DNA of 22,251 bases. It comes from CG2-30-44-17 sp964344725. Lineage in GTDB: Bacteria; Patescibacteriota; Gracilibacteria; UBA1369; UBA12470. The translations under genes were made by a program, and so were the position numbers. The DNA is taken from NCBI GenBank assembly GCA_964344725.1, contig CAYFOI010000025.1:1-22251 (forward strand), read 5' to 3'. Position 1 is the stretch's first letter. Each line of letters begins with the position of its first letter. The notes under the pieces are model-generated. The model made no database searches, had not been told where the DNA came from, and saw only the letters and a program-made list of their open reading frames with translations. Shown piece after piece: positions 20,251 through 22,251 of the stretch.

Positions 20251-21041
20251 TTTCCGATTAGTGGCTCATACATCATTATGGCGTTGTTTTCTGCGATAAA
20301 TTGTTCTTTTCCTGTGTCTTTTTCTCGGCGGAATAGTTTGTTGTGCCTGATGTATCCGCCCCACCATTCTTGATAGATTTTGTGATCTTTTTCGACTATC
20401 TCATATGCGTGCTTGGCTGGTTTGCTGGAAAACCATTCCCCGACAAGGTGTGTTTTTGTTAAGTGTAGTTTGAGTTGGAAGGTTTGATTGGTCATGTTTT
20501 TTATTTGGAGATCTATGTTTGGATAAGAGCATGTTGCTCCACTGCCAAATGGTTGAGTTCTCCTTGAATCGGGAAAGACGTCAAAACTATGTCTCCATCT
20601 TTCTGCAACCTTGAGCGAAGTATGCAGAGTCATCCAATAAATCAGATTGGATAACTGGCACAGCCCTCCGCCAGTGCCTGCATAAACTCTTCCGCTACGA
20701 AGTATTACTCCATCAATATAGCCTTTTCTTTTTGTGGGATTACCTATGAGTTTCCAGTATGAAAACATTTCTCCTGGTTTAATCGTGAGTCCGTCTAGAT
20801 TTCCGATGGCGATTTGGAGGTTTTTGATTTTGTTTTTTTGAAGCTTCATGTCTACGCCTTGTAGTTTTCTTAGGAGCAGCGTTTTATGGCCGAAGATTTT
20901 GTGTGGCAATGTTTTTTTGGAGATTTCTGTTGCGAATTTTGTTTTTGAAAAATTCCAATATATCCATTTTTTAATACGAAAATAAATCCTTCCTAGGAAA
21001 AGGCGGATAGGGGATCGGTGTTTTGGTTTAGGGGTTTTCAT
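20241..21041 (-). CDS. VanW-family protein
   Basis: A VanW-family protein. The family is found beside vancomycin-resistance genes but is widespread, and its enzymatic role is unknown. The core is clear: NLQIAIGNLDGLTIKPGEMFSYWKLIGNPTKRKGY, GVILRSGRVYAGTGGGLCQLSNLIYW (the invariant GG.LCQ.S region) and FPFGSGATCSYPNIDLQI-type strands. I start at the ATG at 21041 (MKTPKPKHRSP, 266 aa); a longer frame to 21254 overlaps the divergent gene. The N-terminus is basic and amphipathic with no clear signal peptide. TACAAT (21049-21054, minus) ends seven bases before the ATG, suggesting a leaderless mRNA. Confidence 0.9.
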   Translation of the reverse strand: MKTPKPKHRSPIRLFLGRIYFRIKKWIYWNFSKTKFATEISKKTLPHKIFGHKTLLLRKLQGVDMKLQKNKIKNLQIAIGNLDGLTIKPGEMFSYWKLIGNPTKRKGYIDGVILRSGRVYAGTGGGLCQLSNLIYWMTLHTSLKVAERWRHSFDVFPDSRRTQPFGSGATCSYPNIDLQIKNMTNQTFQLKLHLTKTHLVGEWFSSKPAKHAYEIVEKDHKIYQEWWGGYIRHNKLFRREKDTGKEQFIAENNAIMMYEPLIGNHQ

Positions 21042-21048
21042 CGGTGGT

Positions 21049-21054
21049 ATTGTA
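21049..21054 (-). promoter_or_regulatory. -10 box consistent with a leaderless VanW mRNA
   Basis: TACAAT on the minus strand is followed by seven bases (ACCACCG) and the ATG, so initiation at the usual distance would begin at or next to the A of ATG. No strong -35 box is visible. Confidence 0.4.
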
Positions 21055-21140
21055 GTACGAATAAGCATTATTACGGTTTCGTCTTGACTGGCTATCCATC
21101 CTGTGATGCAATGATATATCAAAACGCTAATAGAAGAAAT

Positions 21141-22124
21141 ATGCTTGTTTTGCCTGGTGACAATATCGGTCCTGACGAACTGGCTAAAGATTCGGATATA
21201 TTGACTATGGGAGTCACCCCTTCTGGCATGGGACGCTTGCACATGGGTCATCATTTGACTATGTACAGGATGTTAAAGGCTTTAGCTTCTACCGTTTCGT
21301 CGAAGGGGATTATGATGGTAGATGATCGTGAGTTTGGCATGCAGGGAAATCCTTCTCTTCCTAATGGCAATAGTGTTATGGAATTAGAGTCTGCTATGCG
21401 TAGGTTGATTTGCCAAGTTTCTGATTATCTAAATTGTGGTAGTTTGCCTGATAGGATCTCTATCATAAGAATGTCTACATTGTTTTCTTCAGCCGGGATA
21501 GATCGGGATTTTATGGGGCATGATTTTTTAATGCTTTTACGTAGATTGGAGCCGAGTATTGCAGAGGCTTTCAGGAAAATGAGATTATGTGACAGAAATT
21601 CTGCGCGTGGGCTGTGTCCTTCCTGTCATCAAGGCACAGGTCATAGTGCTTCCAGTTATCTTCGACGAGATAGACGTGTTGGTTTTGAAGCTGGTAAAAT
21701 TGTTGAATTTTGTGGAAATCCTGATTGTGATGTAGATAGATATGATGTTTTTGTTTCTGATGGTGATGATATGTGGACTACTTTTTATTCTTTCGTTTCG
21801 TTTTTGAATATATTGATTTCTAAATATGGAGAAAAATCTGTTTTGGAATTTTTTGGTGGTGACTATGCTCAGCCGTGGGGTATGGCACTTGGGGAAAAGC
21901 GGCTTTTAAACCGTGCTCCGAAAGCTTATAGGATATCACATGTTGTTGATTCAGTTGAGCAAGTTCGTGACCGCATTCATCATGTTGTAGGTCCTTTGGT
22001 TACGGTAGGAGGCATGAAACTTTCTAAAAGCGAAGGTAATTTTGCTAGTTGCGTGGATCTTGATTTGATCGAATCCGTCTTGTCACAAGACTTACCTGAG
22101 TTTGAATTGGCATGTGCCTTGTAA
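21141..22124 (+). CDS. Stand-alone class I aminoacyl-tRNA-synthetase-like catalytic domain (LysRS-I-like)
   Basis: A 327-aa protein starting at the ATG at 21141 (MLVLPGDN); an in-frame ATG at 21111 is possible. The Rossmann-type nucleotide-binding core shows GVTPSGMGRLHMGHHL, with the HIGH-type motif HMGH at 34-37, a VDD strand at 60-62, and the KMSKS-type motif KLSKSEGN at 293-300. Between them CPSC (159-162) and C191/C196 (CGNPDC) form a likely zinc site. This layout most resembles class I lysyl-tRNA synthetases. But the chain stops 27 residues after KLSKSEGN, whereas class I LysRS continues with a large helical anticodon-binding domain (normally over 500 aa in total). It is therefore either a paralog that aminoacylates something other than a full tRNA, or a degraded synthetase. 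No frameshift is visible downstream, and the window ends soon after. Confidence 0.75.
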   Translation: MLVLPGDNIGPDELAKDSDILTMGVTPSGMGRLHMGHHLTMYRMLKALASTVSSKGIMMVDDREFGMQGNPSLPNGNSVMELESAMRRLICQVSDYLNCGSLPDRISIIRMSTLFSSAGIDRDFMGHDFLMLLRRLEPSIAEAFRKMRLCDRNSARGLCPSCHQGTGHSASSYLRRDRRVGFEAGKIVEFCGNPDCDVDRYDVFVSDGDDMWTTFYSFVSFLNILISKYGEKSVLEFFGGDYAQPWGMALGEKRLLNRAPKAYRISHVVDSVEQVRDRIHHVVGPLVTVGGMKLSKSEGNFASCVDLDLIESVLSQDLPEFELACAL

Positions 22125-22130
22125 ATAAGC

Positions 22131-22142
22131 GAACCCGGGTTC
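22131..22142. repeat. 12-bp perfect palindrome after the synthetase-like gene
   Basis: GAACCCGGGTTC begins seven bases after the stop at 22124. It has no loop, so it is more like a protein-binding site than a terminator. A short stem ACCCCT-GA-AGGGGT follows at 22177-22190, but no T run follows that stem, so terminator function is doubtful. Confidence 0.45.
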
Positions 22143-22202
22143 TTATCCCATCCTTTTCTACTAGCAATAACCCCTTACCCCTGAAGGGGTGCGGGTTTAG
22201 AG

Positions 22203-22224
22203 ACCGTTCATTTTCGGGTGCGTA
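22203..22224. repeat. Right copy of 22-bp inverted repeat
   Basis: Exact reverse complement of bases 29-50. It lies 27 bases from the right end of the window and 79 bases after the last gene. Together with the left copy it brackets every gene in the window. Confidence 0.85.
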
Positions 22225-22251
22225 GAAATGCGAAATTTGCTTTAGTGTAAG

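Noticed and set aside
21042..21254. N-terminal extension of the VanW protein to 21254
   Set aside because: The extension overlaps the coding start of the divergent synthetase-like gene and has no VanW similarity.
22131..22155. tRNA-like T-arm (GGGTTC) near the right end
   Set aside because: The loop does not fit TTCRANY, and no acceptor, D or anticodon arms can be found around it on either strand.
22171..22190. GC-rich stem as an intrinsic terminator of the last gene
   Set aside because: The stem is short and not followed by a T run on the coding strand.
1..22251. Alternative genetic code (TGA as glycine)
   Set aside because: Several clear genes end at TGA with family-consistent C-termini, and none reads through TGA.

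Overview
The window looks like most or all of a scaffold from a small-genome, probably cell-wall-simple bacterium, most likely of the Candidate Phyla Radiation (Patescibacteria). The evidence is inferential: a CPR-style type IV pilus locus without PilQ, a short YggS, a VanW protein, many orphan small proteins, few Shine-Dalgarno sites, and base composition near 40% G+C. TGA is used as a normal stop (for example at 3064-3066, 8608-8610 and 20248-20250), so the recoded Gracilibacteria/Absconditabacteria code 25 does not apply. Peregrinibacteria is a plausible but unproven placement. A run of 105 Ns at 1657-1761 breaks der.

Layout. Bases 1-9432 hold housekeeping and orphan genes: an unknown protein (98-670), YggS (minus), the double GTPase Der (gapped), a 71-aa ferredoxin-fold-like protein, a Cys-rich anchored protein (minus), a GNAT acetyltransferase, a tandem-duplicated beta-rich protein (minus), a winged-helix/nucleotidyltransferase protein (minus), UvrC carrying an internal GNAT acetyltransferase domain, an unknown 291-aa protein, a YqeY-type protein and an orphan 110-aa protein (minus).

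Bases 9484-19333 hold a ten-gene type IV pilus operon on the minus strand, read from pilB at the right to a pilin at the left: pilB, pilC, a FimT/GspH-like pilin, a PilV-like pilin fused to a seven-repeat propeller, a PilW/GspJ-like pilin, a PilX-like protein with beta-helix-like repeats, a PilM-PilN fusion, a PilO-like protein, a 61-aa membrane protein and the probable major pilin. Genes overlap or nearly touch. The cluster has a promoter with a palindrome over its -35 box and ends at a clear intrinsic terminator. pilT, pilD and pilQ are absent from the window.

Bases 19366-22251 hold a diacylglycerol-kinase-family lipid kinase, a VanW protein (minus) and a stand-alone class I aminoacyl-tRNA-synthetase-like catalytic domain with HIGH- and KMSKS-type motifs and a four-Cys site. 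The window is bounded about 30 bases from each end by a perfect 22-bp inverted repeat.

The most unusual items are (1) UvrC split by an acetyltransferase inside its RNase H-like nuclease domain and lacking the C-terminal helix-hairpin-helix region, and (2) a minor-pilin set in which one pilin carries a propeller of exact 44-residue period and another a repeat solenoid. Together these suggest a self-contained adhesive pilus tip encoded without a PilY1 gene. No rRNA, tRNA, CRISPR array or transposon was seen, and no stretch over 300 bases lacks a gene.
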